Below are positions 24,393 through 37,673 of a stretch of DNA of 64,000 nucleotides, one piece after another. Position 1 is the stretch's first letter; each line of letters starts with the position of its first letter. A program made the translations under genes and the position numbers. This stretch comes from Mesaphorura yosii. Its lineage: Eukaryota; Arthropoda; Collembola; Poduromorpha; Tullbergiidae. Location of the stretch: positions 1-64,000 of the forward strand of contig WIXG01000255.1 in the NCBI GenBank assembly GCA_009869945.1, in the 5' to 3' direction. The notes under the pieces were generated by a model that was given only the letters and a program-made list of their open reading frames with translations, ran no database searches and had not been told where the DNA came from.

Positions 24393-24742
24393 ACAATTTT
24401 GATTCTCATGACTTTTTAAAAGATAGCCAGTTATCAAGTACAGCAGAATGTTACTGCCCGTTAATGATTATTTCGAACTTTCTATTCTTTGACATCTTTG
24501 GTTGTTGACAGTTTTATATAAGTTCCTCTTATAGATTCAAACAAAAACAAAATTTCCATGTATTATTTATACCAACAGACATTTTGTTTCGAGGTTGAAA
24601 AGAGCTTTACTATTGTAGTGGTACTCTTTTGTTCGTCGGTTATCAAACGAAATGTAATTGCTAGCTGAAGAAATGCAGAATCTGTCGTTCTATAGTCATT
24701 ATTAAGTACGATACTGAAAGCGACGTGGCCTTTAGAATGTGT

Positions 24743-24765
24743 AATAAAAATGAACGTTTAATAAA
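24743..24765 (+). terminator. Two poly(A) signals of FLOT1
   Basis: AATAAA occurs at 24743-24748 and again at 24760-24765, about 350 bases after the stop. Close pairs of this kind commonly mark the transcript end. The bases from here to 25249 hold no gene-like frame and should contain the end of the converging QSOX transcript. Confidence 0.5.
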
Positions 24766-25249
24766 TTCGATTCTACTCCCAACTGACACAGCAGAGGTTT
24801 CAGCACTTTCCATAAAAATCTTGGAATGAAAGCTATCGCACTTGGATGCGTATTTATTTTCAAAATATATTGGGTCACAAATTGCATATTGAACGTAGTC
24901 TAAATTAAAATCACAGTTTAAAGAATGAAACGATGAGACCGTTCTGGAAAATCAAGACTTAAAACCCCGTTAATTAATGCTGATATTGTTTTGGTAAACG
25001 CTGCTCCAGCTAACTTCTTTACCCTTACTGAATGACTTTTTGCATCTGGTATAGGAAATTTAAAATTAGTACACAAAATAGCACATGGATTGTCCAGAAT
25101 GCGAGGAATAGATAACAGTAGTTTTGTTTAAGATATAAGAATTAAGTAGTTCACTTTTGATTCCTTCAGCGATGTGATTATCTTGCCTATCAATTCTTGA
25201 GCATTGGACTGATTGGAGCAAAGGGTTCAAAATATCAAAGCGGTCCTTC

Positions 25250-27762
25250 TTATGATAAATATCTTCTCAGCAATGACACTGGATCCACAAGTCTTCTTCT
25301 CTTGTTTGCAATTTTGAAATGTATGTAGCCTAGCACCAGTAAGCAAGCTATGCTCACGTAAACAATCAAAAAGATTCCGATGTCAGTAATACTAAAAAGT
25401 CCGCCCAATAATTTTGCACCAGTGTGGGTTGAATTTTCAGGAGCCTGTGCAGCCAATTTTGCCCTGTCGTCCGCCTCCCTAAACAAAGACATGAGAGCTG
25501 ACTGCACTTTAATGAGTTTGTTAAGTTGACAAAACCTTTAGAGTTACCTCTTTGACATTCGTCGGCGAATTTTCCCATAAACTTTCATAAGGTACTCCTC
25601 CACATTGTCTTCGTCGAACTCCTGTCCCTCGGCGTCTTCGGAGTAACAGGCAGGGCAGTCTTTAACCAAAGGGTACAGTTGCTTGGGGAATGAAGGGTCC
25701 TCACTCGGTCCACCTTTTAGCCTATCATTCGTTCGTTGGATGTGAATTATATCTGCTAATTTAAATCCCGTTATTCAGAAGTTACCTTATGTTGACGATG
25801 TTGTGGGCTCGCCATAGCCAACGCATTTGCATTCTTATAGACGTCAGTTCCAGAGCATCGTCCCTATTGATCATCGCGCTAAAGTGCGATGCACATTCAC
25901 GGCACCCAAAGAACTCTTGCATGTATCCGTAAATCGCTGAAATTACAGGACTATCTTCTCTTCTGGAGAATGCCTCAACCGTTAGAGTGTGGAAAAGACG
26001 CCACAAACCACAGGTATAGCCTCGTCGGCCTACACGACGGAAGTTAATCAGACTTAACTGTGCCAGGTCAGAAAAATAATCGTCCTTACTTGGAATGGAC
26101 CCTTTGCATCCTCTCCAGCTATTTTGACTAACATCCACATCTGCCCACGGGTTAAATGCATCCTCTAATTCATTCAGCTTACTAATGAAGTCTTCTCCCT
26201 AGCAAAAACATGATTGTATAAGCACTTCATCATTATGAATATTGCTTAAAAGTAGCACACCTTAATATCACGTTGTAGTAGAATCCACTCAGACAATTTT
26301 ACTAAAAATGTTGTAACTTCAGGGCGGTCGGCAGGAAAGTATTGACCGAGGATAACGATAAAATTTTTCAGTGCATGAATTTTTGATCCTCCAATTTTGG
26401 ATATTAATCCCACTTCGTTACGAAGTAGGTTTCTGATTGCGTGCAGTAAATCTTCCATATCTACATTATCTCCTAATGGAGCCGTTGCTGGTTCATTTAT
26501 CTGGGATTCCTGATTCCCACCTTCTTGAAGTTTCGGTTTGGACGTACTGGAAAGAGAAGGCTTAAATTGAAACATACTGCAGCAAAGTTTTTGTTTCTAA
26601 TGATTAAGCTAATACCTTGATGTGGTAATTTTAGCAAGCCCTAAGGCGGCCTCAACCAAACTTTCAACAAGGTCCTTATTACCGTCGAGTGGAATCTGTC
26701 CACTGTTCCCATTTCGCATTATGTATGCCGCTGCAGGTAAACCGTTGAGTTTAAGATTCTGAAACAGTGGGTTCTTCTTGTGAAATCTTAGCACACGAAT
26801 ATCGTCTTGAAAGGAACTTAATTTCAGAGCAACTTCCAGGCCAACATTTGACGATGGTGCTTCGTAATTTAAAAGTAGGCCTTTCACATGTGTTTTGCCG
26901 AAGTAGGAGTCTTGCCAGAATTGGCTCGATTCAGTAAGATAAAGTGACGTGGATATGTTTATCGGAGCAAGCAAGTGCGGAAACATTGGAACCAGAGCCT
27001 CCATCAAGTTTGACTTGAGTTTGGCCATAGATTCAGGTCTATCGAATAGTTTGCCAATGTTGAGTATCTTTTTCTTGTCACTGTCGGCCTCAGGGTTGTC
27101 CTAAAATCAATTTGCTCGTTGGTATTGGTACGCATAGACGCATACTATCCAATTGTTCTTTTTTAGCTCAGTGGTTCAGACACTTACAATCAATCTCGGG
27201 GCCATTGGTGGAAATAGTTTCAGCGTGGGATATCCCATGATCTCAAAATCTCGGCATGTAGGAATATTTATCTCATCTAGAGGAGAGTTGGTAAAGGTGG
27301 TTAATTTCATTCTCGTTACATATTTTAATTTGTAACAGCAGCCTACTTACCTGCACAATCAATTCCAGCTACCACAACCAAGGACTGCCAATCTGAATTT
27401 AAAAATCACATTAATCACGCATATATACTACTGATAACTAATACCAATTGACTCTCACCAATCAAATCTTGAGCAAATTGTTTCCATTTTGGGGCGTAAG
27501 CAACACAATGCCCGCACCAGCTTGAGAAGAATTCAACGAGCCAAGCTCGCTTGGAGTTAAAAATTTCGTGTTTCAGATTCGTCACATTTAAAATATAAAC
27601 GTGATCATTTGCATCGTATAGTGGTCCAGATCGTGAACCAAAAATTGCGTTTGAACATGAGTGAAATAAATTGAACATGACCACTAAGAGGAAAAGCGTT
27701 GATATTCTTCGAGAGAGAGTATTGAACAGCTTGGCCTCGACCCTGCACCCTAGTTTCCCCAT
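25250..27762 (-). CDS. QSOX: Sulfhydryl oxidase, quiescin/QSOX family
   Basis: Eight exons on the minus strand (27762-27459, 27392-27351, 27276-27188, 27100-26616, 26546-26261, 26198-25786, 25721-25548, 25478-25250) give 673 residues. QSOX puts disulfides into secreted proteins using oxygen, in the Golgi or outside the cell. A signal or anchor peptide occupies about residues 19-39. The thioredoxin domain has the redox pair in SWCGHC (83-86). The central QSOX region follows. The Erv/ALR FAD domain has YTCGLWRLFH (about 465) and the proximal pair FFGCRECASHF (about 501-504), with NIVNIRLKGG and a third CPAC pair after it. A C-terminal membrane helix near 625-650 and a basic tail suggest a type I membrane form. 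The frame extends upstream to a non-ATG codon, so the ATG at 27762 is taken as start. All catalytic cysteines are present. Confidence 0.95.
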
Positions 27763-30700
27763 TCCTCTGACCTGACCTAGCACCTAGCCAGTCTTAGCCA
27801 GTCGCAGTCACGTATGACTGATTAGCTGGATAAATCCGATGTCTTCATCCTTTACTAGTGTCGCAAGACAAGAGGCAGGTAATCGGAGTATGCTGAGCAA
27901 AACTCGATTACAGTTCTTTAATTTTGACTACCGGAAGTGAAGAAATTGCAATCACAACGTGGTCCAGGTGAACATGTGGAACTTCCCTCAGTCACTTTCT
28001 CTTTTTCATTTCGCCATCTCTAGTCAACCTAAACCGCAAAAGCTGGTGTTAACGTCCACCCTGTTCTTAGAAAACTGTTGAACTATGCTCTTACTTACCA
28101 GATTAAGCTGGAGAACCAGACCTATTGTTGACCAGTTTATCTGCAAGCTCTTCAGCTGTCAACAAATTCCACAACCCACACCACCTGAATGAATTTGGAT
28201 CTGCGATCCACGCATAAATCAAGGAATGTCCCGTTCCGAACCTGCGCTCATACGGTATGCGTACGAATGCAGTATTTACGTGTGCAACAACGTGAATGAT
28301 CAGTCTGGCTCCCAACGCATGTTGTGAAAGTCTGAACAAGTTGTGAAGGGGTAAAAAGGATGAGTTGAGACTCAAGAGACGCTTGCATTTCACAAAAGGA
28401 CGATTTGAACAAAGTATTCCGATTTTTCATGTTTGGAAACTTTCACCGCCTTCATAAGCTTCTTGTTCCAACAGTGCAACACTCCCAAGAAGTCGTCCTA
28501 ATGCCTTTCAGCATTTATTGCTCCTATTATTCATGCAATTTAAAGTTTCTTCCATTGGAGAAAGCTGTTGTGAATTGACTACATCGTGATCGATGGAAAT
28601 GGACGATCTGCACCAAGCCATTTCTAAAGAGGTTCAAAAGTTCAGTGTCCCCTTTATGACTCCAATTAAGTAATTTTACATTCGCGTCCTGAATCAAAAG
28701 GATATCTACCTGAATAATCGAGGCTATTAAACCTCTACACTCGAATAGCGGGGCAAGTTTATTTTTAACAATTGACTCTAACTCTAAAAATTGCATGATC
28801 AATTTAATGCATAGCGGCAAGTGCAATGCAGACTGTTTTAAAATGGTACGAGCTCAAGTATCACTAATGATCTTTTCATCCCGAGTGGGTATGTATCATC
28901 ATCGAACAGGTGAATTTTACGCGAATGCGCTGCACAGGAAGGAAACCAGGGAAACGAATCTCCCCAAAACGTCGACTCGTCGAGTCTCGACTACACCATT
29001 CAATGAAAGGGAGCATTCCTCCATTGCATTGCACTGCATTGTTGTGAATTCATTCCCAAAATGATCTCGGCAAGAATCTCGTAATACGCAACAATGCGTG
29101 AGGGACTGAACAGGTAAGCTTTGGGCATTCTGTGAATGTGTCCTCGTTCCGTCCGCTGCCTGCAAATAATGCTACAGTATATACATACAACACGGGACTG
29201 GGTACACGATGCAAGAATGAACCATAATAATATTTTGTAGTAATGTTAATAGTGTTCGGCATGTGAGCAGTGAATGTGAATGAATCATGAACCTTTTTGT
29301 CGTTATCTTTCTCGTCTGTGAGCTGCCACTCTTGTGATTGCGACTGAATCAGCTCAGTGTTGTGGTTCTCTTGCTTGCATTGAGCTCGCATATCATTGTT
29401 GTGTCAGTTTACATTTATTATAGTCGGCCGATTTTATTTATTTGCACAGAGTGCTAAAGTTATCATCTTGCAATGTTACAACCGTGACTTTGTTATCTTC
29501 ATCTTTGATCTTCAAAGTACAACTAATTTATTTAGCAAATTGAGATTTGCTCTTGGCTGTGGGTTGGTGGTGGAAAACTGTGCGGCTCTGTGTTATTGTA
29601 GTCTATAAGTTAATATTAGTACTGACTTGACTGACGTGGTGTTCGCATTCACACTCGAGTGAATTGTTTTAAATTAGCAAGAGGAAGGTTGATTGATAGA
29701 TTGTTGTGCTTAGAGTTCTCTCCATTTCGCCAGACGTAAGCCTGTTCTCATTGTCATTTATCTTTGCTACTGGCTAGTAATTAGAAGAACGAATACTTCC
29801 TTCCTGTAGTTCAAATGAAGTTCAACCAGAAGTAACCATTCAACTAACTAAGCATGTTCCTCTTAAAATTCTGTGTGTCTTTAGTTTGTCATTCGTAACT
29901 TTTCAGGAAGATAGTACGAAACACGGGCAATTATTGAAACGGTGAATCGTCCGACGCCGACGCGTGATCATTGTCAGCATCTACGCACGCGTGACTCTAG
30001 AGTTGGGCAGCCCAGTCGCAACGGTGCAAGGCTACATGGAATTGGTCTAGCAAGCGGTTTCAAGGTTGCAATTGCACAGAAGTTTTTCTGCCAAATCAGT
30101 AAGTGTGTCTTATCATGTACATTTATATATAATTCCAATTTCCAAACATGATTTCTATTAGTAAGGTTATGCTAAGTTCCTAACTTATGCAAACACAATT
30201 GCGTGCGTAGACACTTGCATTATAATTTCTGCAGTGTTGCAATGAGGACAACCGTCACATGTGGTCTATTTAAAGACCGGGTTAATATTTCATGGTTAAC
30301 ATGCATTTGCGAAAAAGTGTTGTTGGTTCGAACAAGCTTCGCAGCTTTGTCGGATTGTTGATGGGTTGATTCTCATATCTCCACTGAGTTCTACGGTTTA
30401 CCTTTTGAAAACGGATCTGATCAAATCGTGCAGAGGCAAAATACTACATGACATGAGCAAATTTGCATAACCATGAAGGTGTTATCGTGTCAGTTTGGCA
30501 CCTTATTCGTTTTATGTGCTTGTCAGAAAATGCTATCAGTACTTTTGCTAAATGTGCCTAAATTTTCAACTGAAGCTAAGTTGGGCGGACTCGTTGACTT
30601 CGGTTGAGTCTGGCATATTTAAACTGTGCTTATCTTTTTTACGTGTTGAAGCCGTGAATGTGTGATTGATTATTGCTATCAGTAGCATGGTCCACCAGAG

Positions 30701-33700
30701 CCAAAGAAGGTCGCCTGATTATCTCCCCTTCACAATCGTGGGCAAATAAAATGGCTATTCGTTCTCACCGTAGACCTGATTTCTGTAGAAGCAGCTGGCT
30801 GCTACAATGTCAAATCGTCATTTCCACGAGTGCGCCTTATCGATGGCGACTCTAAATTCAGAATTAAGTGAGATAATTTGTAGCTTCACTTCGTTCATTT
30901 ACCTTCGTTGGTTTCGCTCCACGTCATCGCTCTATGATGACTATCACTACATGGCCTGCATGTCATAACTTTAATCCTCAACTTAATTTAATATCAGTAT
31001 CAACGAATCACTGACACGTATTTTACTAGGAAAGGAGCACAGATGTTGAGTCATATCTGCCTTGTACATCTGCGCGTGTAACTTATGTTGCTTCTAATTT
31101 GTGGAGCAGGAGCAGTGACCACAATCGGGAATACGTTTTCTTTTCTTGATTCTCCTTGCCTTGAGTTTTCGTGAGTTTTATTAAATCAGACTTGTTACGA
31201 TTACGAGAGCCAGTAGATGTGAAATAAGAGCAGCATGCTTGCTTCATGAAAGTGGGTAAACTACTAGTGCAGTGATTAAAACGATTTTTACTTGCGTAAC
31301 AACACAACATCGAGAGCACTGATTTTGACTTCGAAGACAGGATCATGGTTTTGCAAAGACAATCATCTGCACCAGCAGCAGCGACGACATCTCGTCCGCT
31401 CAGCGTAAGTTTCATAACTCGAGTTAAGAGACCCATTCCGAAATTTCTGAACATTAACGGCTTGGCTTGAGCATTTTAACAATTTATTGGAGGCCATGCT
31501 AGATGCTGTCTATTCGTTTGGAATATTCGATTGATTGAGCAGTGTAAACAAACGCATCAAACTGTTTGAGTTTTTGTGGTTGTCTTCCCTGGTATATAAA
31601 AATCAAACATGCCAGGTCATAAGTTGAACTAGCTCAGTAGTTGTGATTTATTAATGCATCGACACGGACAACACAACTGGCTGCATGTTCAAATCCATGT
31701 CAAACTGAAAGCGTGGGTTAAAATTTAAATGCAGTCAGAACTTTTCTTATCATTTCGGCTCCAACGGAAACCTGCGTGACCCACTGTGCACTGCATAAGT
31801 GCATAATGTATTCATACATTTTCTCACACATGATTCAATTATGATTATGCGTCTCTCATTTCTATCGCATGCGTTTTCGTTCCCAGACACAAAAGTTCAA
31901 GGTTAAGATCGATCGAGGGGGAGTTATTTACGACTTATTTACGAGTCTTGTGTGTTCATTTCATTTTTAAATATTGAATGAATGACAGCAGCAGCAGGAA
32001 CTCACGGCAAACTGAGCAACGACATATGTAAACTTGAACTGAACTACAGCCGCGGATGATATGTGTGAATTTATTAATTATGAGCCTTCGGCCGTGACCA
32101 CGCTCGTTTATGCGTTATTCCTCACTTAAGTGTGAATTTCTAATGAGATTTCATTGTCACCAACCAACGAAGACGATAAATCACAAATAACTGTACTCCC
32201 GAAATTAGTCACAGACAGCCGCAGAGATAGAATTTATTTATGTTTGTCTCCGTTGCACGTTGAAAAGAAGTCCGACAGAAGAAACACGAAAACAGAGCCG
32301 AAAAACAGCATCCTGGGAATTAAAACCGTCTTGAGGGGATGTGCTTTCTAAAGTATTTTTAGACTACCGTGCAGTTTTTTAAGTACACTTCTCATGCAAA
32401 TGTGTTTTGTGCTGTGGAGGCATTTCGACAATTTGATTTTCTTCGCTTTCAGTTTCATGAACCATGTAAAGTTCCCATCAAGATCCTAAATTACTTAATA
32501 CTGTGAACTTCTTTGTATGAAAGCGGAAATGTCAGCCAATAAAAAGTCAAAAGTTTTACAAAACGAAGTTGAGGTTAATTTAGTGAGTATGAATGATATA
32601 TTTGAGAGCACGACTACCAAGCGAGCGCTCAAAGCAAAGGAAGAAATACGAGCGAAGCCCTTCCAAACGCAAAATCTGTTCAGCACAAAATACTCCAACC
32701 AGCCAAGAGTTCCAAGAGGACATAGACAAAGAGGAGACGCCATGTATTCAATACATAGACTTTAGACTTAAGACCCAAAACTGTTGAGGAGGCATGTACG
32801 ACGCTGACCATGACACGAATAGAATAATTATTTTCAATTCAATTACAAATTACGTATGCCAGGTCTAGGCTGCGACTTCATACAAAATCACGAAATCTGA
32901 CGGAGAACGCAGAGCAGAAGAGCGGTCGTACATTCATTTCTGTGTGCCCAAGAAAGCCAGATGACACACTATATATTATATTGACTCCCTATATAGTAGT
33001 AATTCAGCATACAATGAAATGCGAAGTTGGCCGGTGGTTTTCATATGTGCGCAAAATCAATTTATGCGCTTTGGACGCATTAAGTCTGATTGTGTTGGCG
33101 TTGGTGGGAGATCAAGAGATCCACAATAATTAATGATGGGATTGCGCATGAGGTGGATTGAACAATAAAGCATAAAATTCATTACAAGGTTGATTAATGA
33201 AACAGAGATCTGACGTGCAATGATGAATCTAGTACGGAAACGAACACTTGTCATCTTTTGTTAAAACTGTTCTCGTGTTCTGTTTGTAGGAGTTGGAATT
33301 TTATGTTTTGTTTTGCATTTTGCATATGTGCATACTTAATTTGGTCGTGCGAATGACCAAGTGGTCATTGTTGTTTTAACTGTTTCGATATTGATGTTGG
33401 AGTCCATCTACTGTTAAATTCGGTGGATGTCAACGGTTTAGTTATTTGCTTGGCTGTGCAGCATTTATTTCAGCTGGCTAACACGAAATTAGATCAAACC
33501 GTCGGCGCTTGTCGCGTGCATCGAAACTCGTTTCTCACTCACTCTCTTAAGAGGTGAAAGGTTTCTGCTCATCCTTGCAGCAACAATGGGAAAATGAAGC
33601 AAACAAGTGGTAAATGTGACACTTTTCGATGAGGTGATAACGAAAGTGGACTGTCCACCATTTATAAAATTGAATTGAACCATTTTCACTTCATGACCAT

Positions 33701-36700
33701 AGTATTTGGTAATTACCAACTGGTGCTGAAAAACTAGACGCTTTAAATTCAAGTTATTTCATCTTTCACTCTTTTACCTCGCTTTGTCTGCAAGATTTTA
33801 GCACTCGGCCCTCAATACGTACTCGCCGTCGTGTGTCGTGGTTAGAGTAGTCACGCATCCATTTTTTTGTCAATTTAATGATCGGTATGGTAAAAGTGCG
33901 GTATTACTTCGGCATACCTTCATGCTCATAACTTTGGCGGAACTGTCATCGTCGACGACATTGATTTTGAAAGTTTCACATACTGCATGGTCGTTTGGTC
34001 GTGCCACAACTATTGACACTCATATTGTGGCATACTGGCTATGGTAGTGGCAAGCCGATTGCCGGTGGACGCATTACCATCATGTCTTCCTTTATGACTA
34101 CAGTCGCAGGCACTTTCATAGTTTTTCAACTGTTCACGCGTATTTAAGTGTTATAATTTGCCCAGTTTATAATTGGTGGTTACCATTTCTCTTGGCACAC
34201 CCAAATCACTTGCGCCCATTTACAATATCGTGATGTGGGTGATCTATTGGTTTGGTTTCAGCGGCGAGTAAATTCAGTAAATGAAGGCCGGCGTTCGACA
34301 GTCAACGATTTTAAGCGCTTTCATAGTTGCGGTTTGATTTAATGGCATTTCTGTTTAATTCAATCCGACGCTGCGCTGACAAGACATATATTATGTGCTA
34401 AAGCTTCAAGTTGTGCTGTAAAATTCGGGTTTGAGTTGTGTGTTGCAATTGCAATAAATTAAAGTGACAGCAGCCAGTTAGGGAATGGTGATTTCGATTG
34501 TGAAGTGATAGTGCGCTGTATAATTCCAGTTGCTTTGTTTGCGCACGGGATGGTGAGTTGCGTAAGTCCATAAATATTGCTAGCGGCGAGCATACATCGT
34601 GAACTTCGTATATAGTTTCGAAACCTTGACAGCTGATTAGTTCCAGTTGTACTGACTTGGCTGACTTGAGATTAGATATCGCTTTTACAGGAAATTTTAA
34701 CTTTAACTCAACATTTTGTGCTCGATGAGTAACCGATACTTGAAGCGTGGGTTTTCGGTGGTGGAATTCGTAGAATCGAATCACTCAAAGGAATGGAAGA
34801 TTAGGTTTCGTTAAAAAGCAAACTGCATTATTATTGAGGAATGGGGATTGCTTCCCGTAAGTTCTCAAATCGGATTAATATCTGTCACACCGCCCCAGGC
34901 CAAATCAATGAATGGGACACAATTTGACAATGGCAATTGGCAATGTAATGGACTTTGCTCGGCATCACTGTCTTTTATGTTATCGGGCAATTAATGCAGT
35001 AGGCGTGTCTCATCGCCACATATGAAATCGTCGTCGATCTTCACTTCCTTTCCTTGCTCTATACCCTTTTACCCACACCACAACTAATTTCAAGCTCGGG
35101 ACTTGGCGTATAAGGAATGTGGAATTAAATTAGAACTGAAATAACTCGGAGTATTGTACTGTGTTTTGTGCTGTACTTGGACTTCATACTTGAGTGGAGA
35201 GTTTTTATTTATTCAAGCCGTGAACTTCCTCTTACATTTCAAATTCCACATCGCCCACTCTGTCAGTCATAAATAGAGTAGCCAGGCTCAGCTTATTAAT
35301 GGAAATTTGAGTTTTCATTCAACGTGGCCGTTCGTGTTATGTGTATGCCATCATTCAGTAATGAAATCCGTATCTTAAACTCCTTTAACTAAACTGAATT
35401 TGTACGATAGCAAGATCACGACGTTCATACTGCTGCCTCCCATACGCTTTGAGCTTGAAAAGCACACCCAGTCGTAGAGTCGTAATTTTAGACTTGCACT
35501 CAACTCAGCAAAGAGAAGAGATCCATCATGCTTAATTGTAAAATGATATATAGCAATATGGTTAAATGTGCGTCAATTTTAGGTATGACTTACTTAACCT
35601 AACGAGATCTTTCGCATTGCATTGCACGCATGCTGTCTTATGTGGTATAATGGCTCATTTTTTTGGGAGTGTAAAATAACCATTTTGACGTGTTCGGTCA
35701 TTGTGGTTTGAGTTGTTAGTTTCAAAAGAGATTACAAGAGGAGTTTCAGGCCATTTAAGGAAGACGTATGTGGTAACAGGTTCATTACTGTGAACTGCGA
35801 ACAGAGAGTTCGGCTTCAGAAATTATTTAGGGTAAAAATAAGGTGAAGAAATTAAACTACATTTTGAGAATTTTGTGGTGGGCACGTGTGCATGTTCGTA
35901 GTTTTATGAATGGGTAATTAAAGCTGGTTTTATGGCACAGGCAACGAATCGGCTCGCAGTCAGCGGAGCTTGTTACAAGTCTGACCATGTTCGATTGATT
36001 GTTTCTGCGCAGCCGCTGTACCACAAGGTTGTTAAAGCTGTGTATACTGGCGCAACACGGATTGGCTAATGGCGGATTAATCGCCTGACATTTGAATTCT
36101 AATCAACGATTAATCAAATCTCTTGTGTTTGTTTGAACATACAATACGATACAAACAAGAACACTGCTCCTGGGAGTCGGTGCAATTGCAAATTCGTGTC
36201 TCGTGCTTACATGTCGGAATTGTAAACAGGACTTGAATTAGCGACCAACTCACCGCACACGGCACGCACTGCACACGTAAGGACGATTAAGATTGTTCCT
36301 AATTGTAATCGTGTAAAATAATTAATTGCTATTGCTGTACTGTTCTGGCGTGACGGGCGAGCGACGACGATGCGGACGGCAGAAGAATAGGATTTTGATA
36401 ATAGAGAGAATCAGTAGCCAGTAGCGTGGCGGACAGCTGTTCTTGTACTGCTGTATGCTGTTTCGTCTGTGTGATGGGCTTAAAATTAAGCCGAGATTGC
36501 GATCATCAACACACAACAAAGCGAGGAATTGTGCGCTTATTGTGAAAACATTTAATAATAACGGTGTTCGCATCGGGCTTATAATTATGCCAGAAGAAGC
36601 ACCAAAAGTGTGCTTTGTAGTATGGGGAGGTAAATCATGCAGGCTGAGGTTGAGATTTAATATTCAGTAAACAGCAGCGGCGCACTGTTTACTTTTGTTT

Positions 36701-37673
36701 TCACGGATCATTGTTGTATAAATTGACTTCGGCTGAAACCAACCCAACCCGATAAACTGCCAGCCACGCCACTGACAGGTCATAAAATCCCGGAACTCAA
36801 ACTGAACTCTCCTCGAAATAACACGACTTGGTTTCATTTCCTTCCAGTAACAGCACTGGCGTTCCTACTTTGACCGTTTTATGATCGTCAAAACGTGTCA
36901 GAAGAGACGCCTTTTAGTTTTTGCTCTTCAACGAGCCTTGCATTCATTTTTCATAATCGCATTTGTCCTACTTAGCCGCGATTATGCGGGGAAATGAAGA
37001 TCATGTTCACGAACAAGAATTGCATTGTCACATGTTGTAGGAAGATTTTGCATATTTTGCCAATTTGTAACTCAAATTCAGCATTAATCTTCTTAGCGCT
37101 ATCAACGGGCGCTTAGTGCTCGTGTGTGGCCGTGGCAGGTAGGAAGGAATTTGCGAAAGATGCGAAATGTGATGAGGCGAAGAGCATGAGACGAGAGTGA
37201 AGCTTCGTCTCAATGTTTCGGCCGATGCCGGTGAAATGCACTGTCGAGAAAAATAACACATGGTTAATCATTCGTCACGATAATGGCCTACAATTATTAT
37301 GACGATGACCCATTTAAGCTTGTTCGTAATTTGTAAATCGTGGCCCCTCGGTTCTCTCATGTTTGCATTTTTGACTGGGTTTGTTTTGTACTGCAGGAGT
37401 TGTGCAGTGCAGAGTTCATTTTTGCGAGAACGAAAAGGTCAGAAACGTTAGCGGGGTTTCGAAAATCGAAGTAAAAGCAATTATATATTCATATCGAATA
37501 TCTTTCTACGCGGTTCTGTATGTTACGACAGTTTCACCTCCGTTACCTTCTATGCTTTATTATTATTGGTTGCAGTCTTGTGACTTTTGTCTCCGACCCG
37601 CACATGCGAAAGTTTATGCCGATATCACCATTTCTCTGATAAAGCTCATAATTGTTGTTTCCTTCCTCCCCAG
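27763..37673. other. Long gene-free stretch upstream of the taperin-like gene
   Basis: About 9.9 kb in which no frame can be supported as a gene. The longest ones (31083-31454 minus, 123 residues; 34398-34784 minus, 128 residues) have compositions unlike proteins and no recognisable domains. The sequence is moderately A/T-rich, with many TGCA, GCAATGCA and CATTTGC-like words and short runs, but no clear transposon ends. Given the neighbours, it probably contains the QSOX promoter at the left and distant promoters, leader exons or enhancers of the taperin-like gene at the right. This contrasts with the tightly packed rest of the window. Confidence 0.5.

Noticed and set aside
28103..29391. Small frames on both strands between QSOX and the gene-free stretch
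   Set aside because: No domains, no consistent splice structure, and composition typical of noncoding DNA.
31083..31454. 123-residue minus-strand frame in the gene-free stretch
   Set aside because: Composition is unlike a protein domain, no splice partners or promoter signals are evident, and frames of this size are expected by chance in 10 kb.
32517..32787. Overlapping Lys-rich frames on the plus strand
   Set aside because: Two frames of the same stretch look equally plausible, which points to composition and not to a gene. No family resemblance.
34398..34784. 128-residue minus-strand frame
   Set aside because: No recognisable motif, and stops flank it without usable splice sites; probably chance.
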